From: CAZMOK01 sp964567785
Lineage (GTDB): Bacteria > Bacteroidota > Bacteroidia > Bacteroidales > JAGOPY01
Assembly (NCBI GenBank): GCA_964567785.1
Contig: CAZMOK010000044.1
Location: 1-23,001, forward strand
DNA length: 23,001 bases
Direction: 5' to 3'
Shown: positions 8,901 through 16,632 of the stretch, in pieces
Position numbering within the stretch: the first letter of the stretch is position 1
Layout: every line of letters starts with the position of its first letter
The notes under the pieces: model-generated
Told to the model about the DNA's origin: nothing
Database searches by the model: none
The model's input: the letters and a program-made list of their open reading frames with translations, nothing else
Program-made: the position numbers and the translations under genes

Positions 8901-11900
8901 ACTGGCGGAAGCACTAACTCAACAGTGATGAACTGCGGTTTTGAAAGCACCAATTCAAGGGCAGCGGCCATACTTTTGACGGGTGATGATACCAGGGCCA
9001 TCAACATCAGCGGCAACAAGATCCTTGGAGCAACAGACTGGGGATATTCAACTTTGATACTTGACGAATATGTTGACAATGTTAGCATCTACAACAATGT
9101 TTTTGAGAGGTGCATGAGGGCTGTCGATGTGCTTAAATCTGACAGTATTGTCATAGAAGGGAATTTATTTGATGAGGTAAACGATGGTGTGTCGATATCT
9201 AACGGCAGCACAGAGGTAAAAATCAGGAAGAACCGTTTTTTCAACATCACCAGCAATGAAAATGTACCCAATGACATATGCGCCATTCAGGTGAGAAATT
9301 CATCAGGAGCACTGATCATTAATAATTTCGTGCATACCATTGGTGAAGGGGCCTGCATCGGGTTGAAACTGGAAAGTGCAACCTCAAGTAACCTGTATTT
9401 CAACAGTTTCAATGTCACCAATAATGACCAACAGGGAAATAGCGCCTGTGTTTCGATAAAATCAAGTTCTTCCATCGGGGCAAAGAACAATATCTTTAAC
9501 ATAGCTCTTGCCGGCGCACCTGTCAGGATCGAAATGAATGAGCCTATCCTGGATTTCGACAGGAACGATTATTTCAGCAGCGATAAAACAATAGGTTTTG
9601 TGAATGGGAACAGGTTCACTGACCTTTCGGTGTGGGCCGATTCACTTGACATGGACCAGACATCATTTTTTGTTAACCCATATTATACATCCGGCACCGA
9701 CCTGTCTATTAACCAGGCATTGCTGAATGATGCCGGCATTCCAATACCCGGGATCACAGAAGATATTGACAGCAGCCCCAGAGACCCTTCCAATCCTGAT
9801 GTGGGAGCACGAGAATATGACCCATGTCCCAATGATGCGGGGATCAATGAGGTTATAAGCCCGGTTGAGCCAATAAGCGGAGGTTTGGAGGAGGTATCGG
9901 TCACTCTGCAGAACCAGGGCTCAGGAACCCTCACATCTGCCACAATAAACTGGATGGTCAATGAGCAGGGGCAGGAGGCATATTCCTGGACAGGAAGCCT
10001 GGATGCCGGCGAAAACTCTGAGGTGACAATCGGGGATTTTGATTTTCTTCCGGGAAAACTGTATGAGATAAAAGTATGGACTTCCGGGCCCAATAACTCA
10101 ACGGATTGTAACCATATCAACGATACCGCCACCAGCGATCAGCTCGCAGCGCCACTTTGCGGCACTTACACAATCGGTGGTGCCGACGGAGATTTCAACT
10201 CTTTCGGGGATGTGGCCAAGGTACTCAACTCATCCGGAGTTACCTGTCCGGTCACCTTCCTGGTAAGGGATGGTATCTATGAAGAAAAGTTTATACTGGG
10301 CAGCATTCCGGGATCGTCAAAAGATAATACCGTAACATTCCGCTCCGAAACCGGCGACAGTACAAAGGCTATTATCCGCCTTCAACCCGGAACAATCAAG
10401 TTTGAGCCAATGATCCTGCTTGAGGGGGCAGCCAATATAATGTTCGAAAACCTCGGACTGGAGGCAGGAGCGGAAGGGGGCCAATCGAACTATATAGTGT
10501 CAATGGAAGGTGCGCAAAACATATCGTTCACAAACTGCTACTTCGTTGCCAGGAACAATTTCGATTACGCCATAATGATGGAGAAAAGCACATCAGAGGT
10601 ACGGTTAACAGAGAGCCGGTTCGACCTTATGAGGAGCAGGTCGAGCGGTATACTGGTATCCGATCCGGGAACAGGTTATATTGAGATCAGCGGAAACAAC
10701 TTCACGGGCATGACCGACTGGGCTTCTTCAATGATCTTTGTAAAGGATTTTGTCACGAATCTTACTATTGACAATAACAGGTTAAAAAATGCAGTCCAGG
10801 GTATATATGTCACCAATTCAGACTCTATAGGGATAAGACAAAACAAGATCAGCAATGTTAATGAGGGTATTTCTCTCGTGATAGGATGTAACGCCATAGA
10901 TATCGCTCAAAATTATCTCTACAACGTTTATAGCTCCAACAGTGCACCCGACGGCACCCACGGCATCTCTGCCCTTTTATCTGACAAGGTCAATATCATC
11001 AATAACTTTGTGCATACCCTGGGTGAAGGCCTGGTCCACGGCATAAATCTGGAAAGCACCGATTCATGTAACATTTATTATAATTCGGTCAACACCGCCA
11101 ACCTCGATAACCTGGGCAGGAGCAACAGCCTGAAAATTAGCGACTGCTATGAGCTGCTGATAAGGAATAACATCCTGAATGTATCCACAAAAGGCACTCC
11201 TGTATTTTTGGAGTCTGTTGATGGATTTAACCTGGATTATAATAATTATTATGATCCTGAAGGGGTAATTGGTTATCTTGATGGAACTGAATATACCAGC
11301 TTGTTTGAGTGGGGACAAACGGTTAACGGAGATGCCAACTCGATGAATGTCAATTCGTTCTTTGAAGCCGACACTGTACCGCTGCCTTATCAGCGTGCCA
11401 TCAACGGCGCAGGGATCCCTGTAGAAGATGTGCTTTATGATATTGATGGAATCTTACGCAATACGCAAGCCCCGGATATGGGATGCGTGGAATTTGTTGT
11501 CGACATTGGTGTGCTGGAGCTGGTAAGCCCTACCCTTGAATGTGCCCACCCGGGTGAAGACAGTGTTACGGTTTACCTGCACCTGTTCGGCCATGTGCCC
11601 TTCAGTAACCTTAAACTGGCGTGGCAACTGGATAATGGCGAAATCCATTATGACACAATTCCGGGACCTGTATACAGCAGTATCACACACACTTTCGGGG
11701 ATAAAGTGGATATTTCCGCCGAAGGCGAATATTTCTTTAAGATCTGGCTGATAGGCACCCTCGACGATAACATAAATAATGATACGCTCAATGCCTGGAG
11801 GTACTCCAAGCCCTCGCCCGAGGTTACCATGGATTATGATAATTTCTGTACAGGACCAAAGGTTTATTTCTTCGGGGATGCTGAGGTGGAAAGCCCTTAT

Positions 11901-13061
11901 TTCATTGATTATTACGAATGGATATTCGGGGACGGGGAAACCTCGGGTGAGCAAAACCCGGTCCACACTTACAGTGAGCCCGGCTATTACGAGGTGGAAT
12001 GCAGGGCATACAGTGATGCTGGTTGTTATGGCTACACTACAATGACTGTTTTCATAGACCCTGAATTCCAGCCCATAACCTGTACTTATGATGTAATCCC
12101 TGAAGTTTGCTACGGCGATTATTCCGGAAGTATTGACCTGGAAGTGTCCGGAGGATATCCTCCGTATAATGTCTATTTAAATGGCGAAGAGGTAAGCAGC
12201 GGCCTTATTTCAGGTCTTACTTCAGGTGAATATGTGATACAGGCCTACGACTCGGAGGATTGTATTTTTGAGGATACCGTAATGCTGATACCGGAAGTTT
12301 ATCTCGGTCCTGAAATAATTGCTGAGCCGCTTTCGGGCGTTACGCCGCTTACCGTTGAATTTGACTTTAACGCCAACGATCCCGAAAGCTGGGTGTGGCA
12401 TTTCAGTGAAACCGACACCAGTAATAGTAAGCAGGCTTCATTTACCTTCACATCTTTCGGCGACCATGAAGTTATCCTTGAGGTTAATTCAGGACCTCCG
12501 TATTATTGCACCGAAACCGATACGGTCATCATTTTCGTCGATATCAGGGTGGAGATCGAGGCAAACAATGTGTTCACACCCAACGACGACGGGTTCAATG
12601 ATTTCTTCGAGGTAAGGACAGAAGGAGTTGAAGAGCTGGAAGTGAAGATCTACAGCAGGTGGGGGACCAAAGTGTATGAGATAGATGAAGTAGGCGGTAA
12701 ATGGGACGGAAAAACCGAAAGCGGGATCAAAGCCCCTGATGGAACCTATTTCTATCAACTGACAGCTATAGGATATAACAGTATAGAATATAACCGTAAA
12801 GGAAGCGTATTGCTGTTGAGGAATTCATCCGAAGCCTATCCCAACCCTGTGGAGGGCAATATTAAAGTTACCATACATGATAATTTAGCGGGTCCGCTAA
12901 CAGCCTTTTTCTATTCAGTGTACGGCCAAAAAGTACATTCCGAAACAGTACCGGACCCAAACAATATCGAGATCGATATCTCCCATCTCAGGAGCGGGAT
13001 CTACATCCTCAAGATAACAGATGGGAAGAGAAATTACTATAACCGCATCATCAAGCACTAA
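5919..13061 (+). CDS. Giant secreted adhesin: three beta-helix repeats, PKD and SprB-like domains, tandem T9SS tails
   Basis: This 2380-residue protein starts with a signal peptide (1-20, ending GFSQ). A jelly-roll domain of the cleaved-adhesin/choice-of-anchor-J type follows (about 22-185; EDFDG, GYWAVDNIRIY). Next come three tandem units, each a CARDB-like beta sandwich plus a right-handed beta-helix. The helices start at C294, C854 and C1414 (CGTYTIGG or CGYYTAGG), and each contains TCPVT and FVHT.GEG (FIHTEGEG in the first). A fourth CARDB-like domain (about 1862-1960) leads to PKD (FGDGETSGEQNPVHTY, near 2004), an SprB-type repeat (about 2055-2125) and a second PKD-like domain. A gliding-motility type B C-terminal domain (about 2215-2303; NVFTPNDDGFNDFFEV, YSRWGTKVYE) follows, and last a type A tail (2307-2380; YPNPVEGN). 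It is probably a T9SS-exported adhesin. The next two genes, 9 and 5 bases apart, likely serve its export and anchoring. Confidence 0.88.
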   Translation: MKKICILILGPLLFFFQGFSQTYVLNEDFDGTSGTIPPPGWSVEVITGSTEDSWYFDNPGEKEIIFPITDPFAIFDSEFTSANGQPEEVALATASFDASFSNYILLQFDHTFEKGNSAIAKIEVYDGDIWQDAVSFNASTANPQAEIVDLSGIIGGSTDAKIRFTWTGNGSGYWAVDNIRIYASLPLDGGLVSIDAPVSPVTPGVQDVEVTLGNFGYNPITSTTINWTADGEPQPPYEWEGAVDFGQTESGIIIGSYDFEGSVDLKIWQKNPNGEEDPNHFNDTITKTLVSALCGTYTIGGTDPDFESFSEVAEVLNTAGVTCPVTLLVRDGTYIEQFSLGEIPGISSDNTVTFRSESGDSTAAVIQIDPGALKFEPMILLEGASHVNFENLGLYTGSQTSNNNYGILCEGASHIKIQGCFIDSRKRSDFGLKIRGGSHDIAATGNHFNGLNIRSGCISIEGEGTSDIEVSNNFVRGGTAWDFSAIVVEDNASRVLFSHNEMTETFRAILVDNSDSVIIQGNKIHNTNSGITITDESPYVEIYGNRIYNILGYPDEPEGTAGIHLENTSYVSVYNNFIHTEGEGPVNGLIIEYAELCNIYYNSINISGNDFRGKSNGIWIQGSSMISSKNNVVNIQRNGTPVFIEGSMIQFDFDRNDYYSLYSLVGKIEDEEFFDLALWSSSTGLDQNSLSVDPFFTSDTNLAMNQVLLNNAGTPITGIDTDIDGTPRDATNPDIGAKEYSPCGNDAGINRLVNPQNPLGTGNENIEVELQNQGTGVINSTTVNWAVNGEAQAPFTWNGNLAAGQNTVTVIGSFDFDDGKVYEIEIWTSDPNGTTDCNQANDRITSRELSEPLCGYYTAGGSNSNYASINEAAMALNLAGVSCPVTIAIADGTYREQVLIKDIAGTSEENTVFFTSQSSDSLKVTIQTIENAFSNEPIFYLEGTSHIGFNKLGFLTGSEISFETYGIILDGAENVEIGNCHFEVGNERDKGVVITGGSTNSTVMNCGFESTNSRAAAILLTGDDTRAINISGNKILGATDWGYSTLILDEYVDNVSIYNNVFERCMRAVDVLKSDSIVIEGNLFDEVNDGVSISNGSTEVKIRKNRFFNITSNENVPNDICAIQVRNSSGALIINNFVHTIGEGACIGLKLESATSSNLYFNSFNVTNNDQQGNSACVSIKSSSSIGAKNNIFNIALAGAPVRIEMNEPILDFDRNDYFSSDKTIGFVNGNRFTDLSVWADSLDMDQTSFFVNPYYTSGTDLSINQALLNDAGIPIPGITEDIDSSPRDPSNPDVGAREYDPCPNDAGINEVISPVEPISGGLEEVSVTLQNQGSGTLTSATINWMVNEQGQEAYSWTGSLDAGENSEVTIGDFDFLPGKLYEIKVWTSGPNNSTDCNHINDTATSDQLAAPLCGTYTIGGADGDFNSFGDVAKVLNSSGVTCPVTFLVRDGIYEEKFILGSIPGSSKDNTVTFRSETGDSTKAIIRLQPGTIKFEPMILLEGAANIMFENLGLEAGAEGGQSNYIVSMEGAQNISFTNCYFVARNNFDYAIMMEKSTSEVRLTESRFDLMRSRSSGILVSDPGTGYIEISGNNFTGMTDWASSMIFVKDFVTNLTIDNNRLKNAVQGIYVTNSDSIGIRQNKISNVNEGISLVIGCNAIDIAQNYLYNVYSSNSAPDGTHGISALLSDKVNIINNFVHTLGEGLVHGINLESTDSCNIYYNSVNTANLDNLGRSNSLKISDCYELLIRNNILNVSTKGTPVFLESVDGFNLDYNNYYDPEGVIGYLDGTEYTSLFEWGQTVNGDANSMNVNSFFEADTVPLPYQRAINGAGIPVEDVLYDIDGILRNTQAPDMGCVEFVVDIGVLELVSPTLECAHPGEDSVTVYLHLFGHVPFSNLKLAWQLDNGEIHYDTIPGPVYSSITHTFGDKVDISAEGEYFFKIWLIGTLDDNINNDTLNAWRYSKPSPEVTMDYDNFCTGPKVYFFGDAEVESPYFIDYYEWIFGDGETSGEQNPVHTYSEPGYYEVECRAYSDAGCYGYTTMTVFIDPEFQPITCTYDVIPEVCYGDYSGSIDLEVSGGYPPYNVYLNGEEVSSGLISGLTSGEYVIQAYDSEDCIFEDTVMLIPEVYLGPEIIAEPLSGVTPLTVEFDFNANDPESWVWHFSETDTSNSKQASFTFTSFGDHEVILEVNSGPPYYCTETDTVIIFVDIRVEIEANNVFTPNDDGFNDFFEVRTEGVEELEVKIYSRWGTKVYEIDEVGGKWDGKTESGIKAPDGTYFYQLTAIGYNSIEYNRKGSVLLLRNSSEAYPNPVEGNIKVTIHDNLAGPLTAFFYSVYGQKVHSETVPDPNNIEIDISHLRSGIYILKITDGKRNYYNRIIKH
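6474..11501 (+). repeat. Three in-frame 1680-bp units inside the giant adhesin gene
   Basis: Landmark codons recur at an exact spacing of 1680 bases. The Cys starting the helix is at 6798, 8478 and 10158. The Cys of TCPVT is at 6885, 8565 and 10245. The His of the FxHTxGEG motif is at 7653, 9333 and 11013. The Asp of the linker motif NDAGIN is at 8154 and 9834. Only the outer linkers deviate: about 6 bases before the first helix and 12 bases after the third. The units are clearly diverged in sequence, so the duplications are old while the length has stayed constant. Confidence 0.9.
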
Positions 13062-13070
13062 TAAAAGAAG

Positions 13071-15515
13071 ATGGAAAGAATGGTGAGAAAAACAATCATA
13101 TCAACCTTGATCCTTCTGGCGCTTTTTGCCGGTGATGGCTTTTCACAGCAACGCGAAATAAAGAAAGCAGATGTTAAGTTCAAGATACTGCAATATAACA
13201 AAGCTGCTGAACTTTATAGAAAGGCGATACTCAAATTTGAAGAAGACAACCGCCAGAAAGAATATGCAATTTTCAAGCTTGCCGAGTGCCACCGGCTGAT
13301 GCACAATCCCGACAGTGCAGAAGTGCTTTACAGCGAGCTGGCCGAAGGATCTTTCGGGAATATTTATTCTGATCTTTATTTGAGGTATGCGGATATCCTG
13401 CGGATGAAAGGTGAAACAGGTGAAGCCAGAAAGTTTTACAAGAAATACCTGAAGATGGAGCAGTACAGCAAGGAAGCCAAACAGGGGCTGGCCTCCTGCG
13501 ACTGGATCGAGAAAAACGAAAAAAACCGTGCCAGGGCAAAGGTGAATGCTGTTGCTGCACTGAATTCGGCCTATGACGATTTTTCACCCTCCTTTCTTTC
13601 GGATGATCAGGATAAGATCGTATTTACTTCGAACCGGGAGGTGTCCACGGGAAAACACATTGATCAATGGTCAGGCCACGACTTCTCCGATCTCTTCGAG
13701 AGCAGCCTGAACGATGAAGAATGGACAGCGCCCGTATTGCTTCAGGGTGGCGAAAATGTAAACACTGCTTCGCACGAGGGAACTCCCGAACTCATTGCAG
13801 AACATGATGCAATGTACTTTACCCGTTGTGTGAGGATGCGTGCAATGAAGAAGTTCTGCAGGATCATGAAATCGGAAAAATCAGCGGAAATATGGCAGGA
13901 GCCTGTTGAGGTGATATCCGACACCGCTTCCAATACCGGGCACCCGGCGGTCAGTAGCGATGAACTGATGATCGTATTCTCTTCAGGAAGGGAAGGCACA
14001 AAAGGAGAAAAAGACCTGTGGATAGCCAGGAGGAAAAGCAAGGATGAGGACTTTGGAAGGCCCGTGAACCTGGGCAGCAAAGTAAATACTTTTGGAAACG
14101 AGATTTTCCCCTTCATTTACAGGGACTCACTGCTGTTTTTTGCGTCGGACGGGCATCCTGGCTACGGAGGACTCGATATATACAAGTGCGTGCTTGAAGG
14201 GAATACTGGCAGCGAACCGGTAAACCTGCTTTCACCCATTAACTCGGGATATGATGATTTCCGCCTGATAACTGTCGATTTTCCAAAAGAAGGATATTTC
14301 ACATCAAACAGACCCGGCGGAGCCGGTGAAGACGATATTTACTCATATACCAGGAGGGATCTTGTGTTCACCATTGCCGGCCATGTAAGCGACAAAGAAA
14401 CCTTGCTCTCTCTCGGGGATGCGGACATTTTACTGATCAATGAAGATCTTAGCGACACGATATATTCAGCCACAGGACCTAAAGGCCGTTTTCAGTTCGA
14501 TACCACACAGGTTATGGAAGGATGCGGTTACCAGGTAATGGCCCGGAAGTCGAATTACTTTACGGCGAAGGATTACTTCAGCACAAAAGGCCATATGGGC
14601 GACCGCAGTTTCAGCACCAGAATGTTCCTTGAACCGATACCCGAGTCGCCAATAGTTCTGCCTGATATATTGTTCCCCCTCGATGAATGGACCCTGGAAC
14701 CACAGTACCAGGATTCCCTGATGCAGCTTGTAGAGATACTTGACGATAATCCCAACCTGGTGATAGAGCTGAGATCTCATACCGATTCGAGGGCGTCGCT
14801 GTCATATAACGATAACCTCTCACAAAAGAGGGCGCAGGCAGTTGTGGATTTCCTTATCTCGAAAGGAATTGATCCCGGAAGGCTGGTTGCCAGGGGTTAT
14901 GGGGAAAGGATCCCGAGGACCCTTTCTAAAGATATAAGGAAAGAAGGGTATTTCTTTGAAAAAGGGACCACCCTGGATGATGCATACGTTGAATCGCTTC
15001 CCACCAAAGAACACAGGGAGGCGGCGTTCCATCTGAACAGGAGGACGGAATTTGCGGTGCTGGCCAAAGATTACGATCCCGGCCGGAAAAAGCAAGGAAA
15101 AATGGAGATACAGATAGTCACCGATACCACGGGCAATGAGATCAAATTTGAAATGACTGCAGAGGACAGAATGAAAGTGACGTGCTTTATCAATGATTTC
15201 AGTGTGGACGCCATCCTGGATCCGGAAGCCACGGAATCATGGATCGATGAACCGGTAGTGATCGAACTGCTCCAGAAAGGTGGCGTTAAAAGGGCTGATT
15301 TTTCAGGGGATTTTGAGCAAATCGTTCAAAACGACAGGATCGAAGAGGGCTCTCTTGTCACTCTCAGAAAGGTAAGGTTAGGTGAAACTATCATAGAGGA
15401 TGCGCAATGCAGGGTGAGGAAAAACGGCGGACTTTTACTGATAGGTAGTGATCTGCTCGACCAGGTGGGAAATTTCACAATAGATAAAGAAAAACAGGTA
15501 CTAATATTCAACTGA
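13071..15515 (+). CDS. PorE-like OmpA-family protein (TPR, PD40, OmpA) with C-terminal retropepsin-like domain
   Basis: This is a periplasmic, outer-membrane-associated protein of 814 residues. The signal peptide ends near GFSQQ. The ATG at 13080 (MVRKTIIST) is an equally good start. TPR-like helices span about 30-150. WD40-like PD40 strands span about 165-430 (DDFSPSFLSDDQDKIVFTSN, GYFTSNRPGGAGEDDIY). A carboxypeptidase-regulatory-like domain spans about 435-520. The OmpA peptidoglycan-binding domain spans about 530-675 (SHTDSR with D572, QKRA with R587, NRRTEF). This order matches PorE, the T9SS component that binds peptidoglycan. The last 130 or so residues are extra. They follow the pattern of retropepsin-type aspartic proteases (INDFSVDAILDPEATE, then LRKVRLGETIIED, then LLLIGSDLLDQVGNFTID). 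The usual DTGA motif reads D717-P-E-A, so activity is doubtful. The gene sits 9 bases after the adhesin and 5 before the SprF-like gene. Confidence 0.85.
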   Translation: MERMVRKTIISTLILLALFAGDGFSQQREIKKADVKFKILQYNKAAELYRKAILKFEEDNRQKEYAIFKLAECHRLMHNPDSAEVLYSELAEGSFGNIYSDLYLRYADILRMKGETGEARKFYKKYLKMEQYSKEAKQGLASCDWIEKNEKNRARAKVNAVAALNSAYDDFSPSFLSDDQDKIVFTSNREVSTGKHIDQWSGHDFSDLFESSLNDEEWTAPVLLQGGENVNTASHEGTPELIAEHDAMYFTRCVRMRAMKKFCRIMKSEKSAEIWQEPVEVISDTASNTGHPAVSSDELMIVFSSGREGTKGEKDLWIARRKSKDEDFGRPVNLGSKVNTFGNEIFPFIYRDSLLFFASDGHPGYGGLDIYKCVLEGNTGSEPVNLLSPINSGYDDFRLITVDFPKEGYFTSNRPGGAGEDDIYSYTRRDLVFTIAGHVSDKETLLSLGDADILLINEDLSDTIYSATGPKGRFQFDTTQVMEGCGYQVMARKSNYFTAKDYFSTKGHMGDRSFSTRMFLEPIPESPIVLPDILFPLDEWTLEPQYQDSLMQLVEILDDNPNLVIELRSHTDSRASLSYNDNLSQKRAQAVVDFLISKGIDPGRLVARGYGERIPRTLSKDIRKEGYFFEKGTTLDDAYVESLPTKEHREAAFHLNRRTEFAVLAKDYDPGRKKQGKMEIQIVTDTTGNEIKFEMTAEDRMKVTCFINDFSVDAILDPEATESWIDEPVVIELLQKGGVKRADFSGDFEQIVQNDRIEEGSLVTLRKVRLGETIIEDAQCRVRKNGGLLLIGSDLLDQVGNFTIDKEKQVLIFN

Positions 15516-15520
15516 GAGAT

Positions 15521-16471
15521 ATGCGAAAAGAGCTATTGACATTTATATTTCTTGTATTCGCAACTACTGCCATGGCGCAGCAGGAGCCTTTGCTGACGCA
15601 ATATATGTTCAATAAGGTTTACCTCAATCCTGCGGCAGCAGGGACGTCGGGGGCCGTATGCGGATCCGGTATCACCAGGCACCAGTGGATGGGCATGGAA
15701 GATATTCAGGGGAATACGATCTACCCGAGGACCTATGGCCTGTCGTTCGATATGCCGATTTACCGCATAAAAAGCGGAGTAGGTGCAGTGGTTCAGTACG
15801 ACATGCTCGGTTTTGAGAAGAACGTCAACCTGAAATTCATGTATGCCTACCATCATGTATTCAGAAACAATTCGATGCTCAGCCTGGGCCTTTCATTGAA
15901 CATGATCAGGAAATCTATCGATTTCTCCCAGCTTAACGGGTGGGGTGAAGACCCCCTGCCCCAGAGTAATTCAGTAGAGAATGGTATGATCACCGATGCA
16001 GGTTTCGGCCTGCATTACCAGAATCCCAGGAAATATTACCTGGGTTTGTCGGCCTCAAACCTGCTTGGGTCTTCCGCAGAGATAGGTGCCCCGGAGATCA
16101 ACCTTACAAGGCATTTCTACCTTTTTGGCGGTTATCATTTCACCGTTGCAGACGAAAAGGATAAAAGCCTTGTAGTGACCCCAGGCTTCCAGGCCAGGGC
16201 AACGCCCAACACGTTCCAGGTGGATGTGAATGCCATAGTAACCTACAACGATCTATTTTGGGGAGGCCTGATGTACAGGGTTGCTTCTGCAGCAGGTGTC
16301 ATGGCGGGTATCAGATATAATGGCTTCAATCTTGGCGTTGCCTGGGAGTACAACCATAATGCGGTTTCGAAAAACGGCAACGGCAGCAGTGTTGAAATAT
16401 TCGTCAGGTACTGCTATCCTGTCTATCCCAGGGAGCCCAGGCGCAGCGGTTACAATACACGAAACCTTTAG
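15521..16471 (+). CDS. sprF: PorP/SprF family T9SS outer membrane protein
   Basis: This 316-residue protein has a signal peptide cleaved near AMAQQ. The family hallmark follows directly: LLTQYMFNKVYLNPAAAG, then TRHQWMG and a predicted outer membrane beta-barrel (for example GVGAVVQYDMLGFEKN, GLHYQNPRKYYLGLSASNLL, LFGGYHF). In Flavobacterium johnsoniae SprF is needed for secretion of the adhesin SprB, which has a type B C-terminal domain. Here the gene lies in one tight cluster with a type B domain adhesin, so I infer that it is the specific export partner of the 2380-residue protein. It could equally be called a PorP paralogue, since the sequence alone does not separate the two names. It starts 5 bases after the PorE-like gene and is the last gene of the cluster. 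Confidence 0.92.
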   Translation: MRKELLTFIFLVFATTAMAQQEPLLTQYMFNKVYLNPAAAGTSGAVCGSGITRHQWMGMEDIQGNTIYPRTYGLSFDMPIYRIKSGVGAVVQYDMLGFEKNVNLKFMYAYHHVFRNNSMLSLGLSLNMIRKSIDFSQLNGWGEDPLPQSNSVENGMITDAGFGLHYQNPRKYYLGLSASNLLGSSAEIGAPEINLTRHFYLFGGYHFTVADEKDKSLVVTPGFQARATPNTFQVDVNAIVTYNDLFWGGLMYRVASAAGVMAGIRYNGFNLGVAWEYNHNAVSKNGNGSSVEIFVRYCYPVYPREPRRSGYNTRNL

Positions 16472-16538
16472 GGGATGATTTTTTTCAGATAAATCAAGTT
16501 ACCATTTCCGGTTAACCTGATAACATTAAACAGTGATA

Positions 16539-16571
16539 TTGCAGAGAGAACAAAGTAAAACCATATATTTG
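16539..16571 (+). promoter_or_regulatory. Candidate Bacteroidetes-type promoter for the lipoprotein/DUF5723 operon
   Basis: TATATTTG at 16564-16571 matches the Bacteroidetes -7 consensus TAnnTTTG exactly. A TTG at 16539-16541 could be the -33 element; the spacing of 22 bases is at the long end of what the sigma factor usually accepts. It lies about 60 bases before the ATG at 16633 and would make the lipoprotein operon independent of the adhesin cluster upstream. Confidence 0.5.
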
Positions 16572-16632
16572 ATCTTCCCTCACGGGCAGGGTTTTTGAAT
16601 CTACCATCCTCAAACAACAAAAACCAGATGCT

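Noticed and set aside
6474..11501. Recent duplication or assembly collapse of the adhesin repeats
   Set aside because: The units differ clearly at protein and DNA level, so they are old, distinct copies.
15190..15512. Calling the C-terminal domain of the PorE-like protein an active aspartic protease
   Set aside because: The conserved Thr-Gly after the catalytic Asp is replaced by Pro-Glu, so only fold similarity is claimed.
16472..16520. Terminator after the SprF-like gene from the seven T at about 16480 and the palindrome GGTTAACC
   Set aside because: No stable stem directly precedes the T run, and the palindrome lies after it without its own T tract.
16577..16596. Attenuator in the lipoprotein leader (CCCT...AGGG followed by five T)
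   Set aside because: The stem is only four base pairs, too weak to call without structure or expression data.
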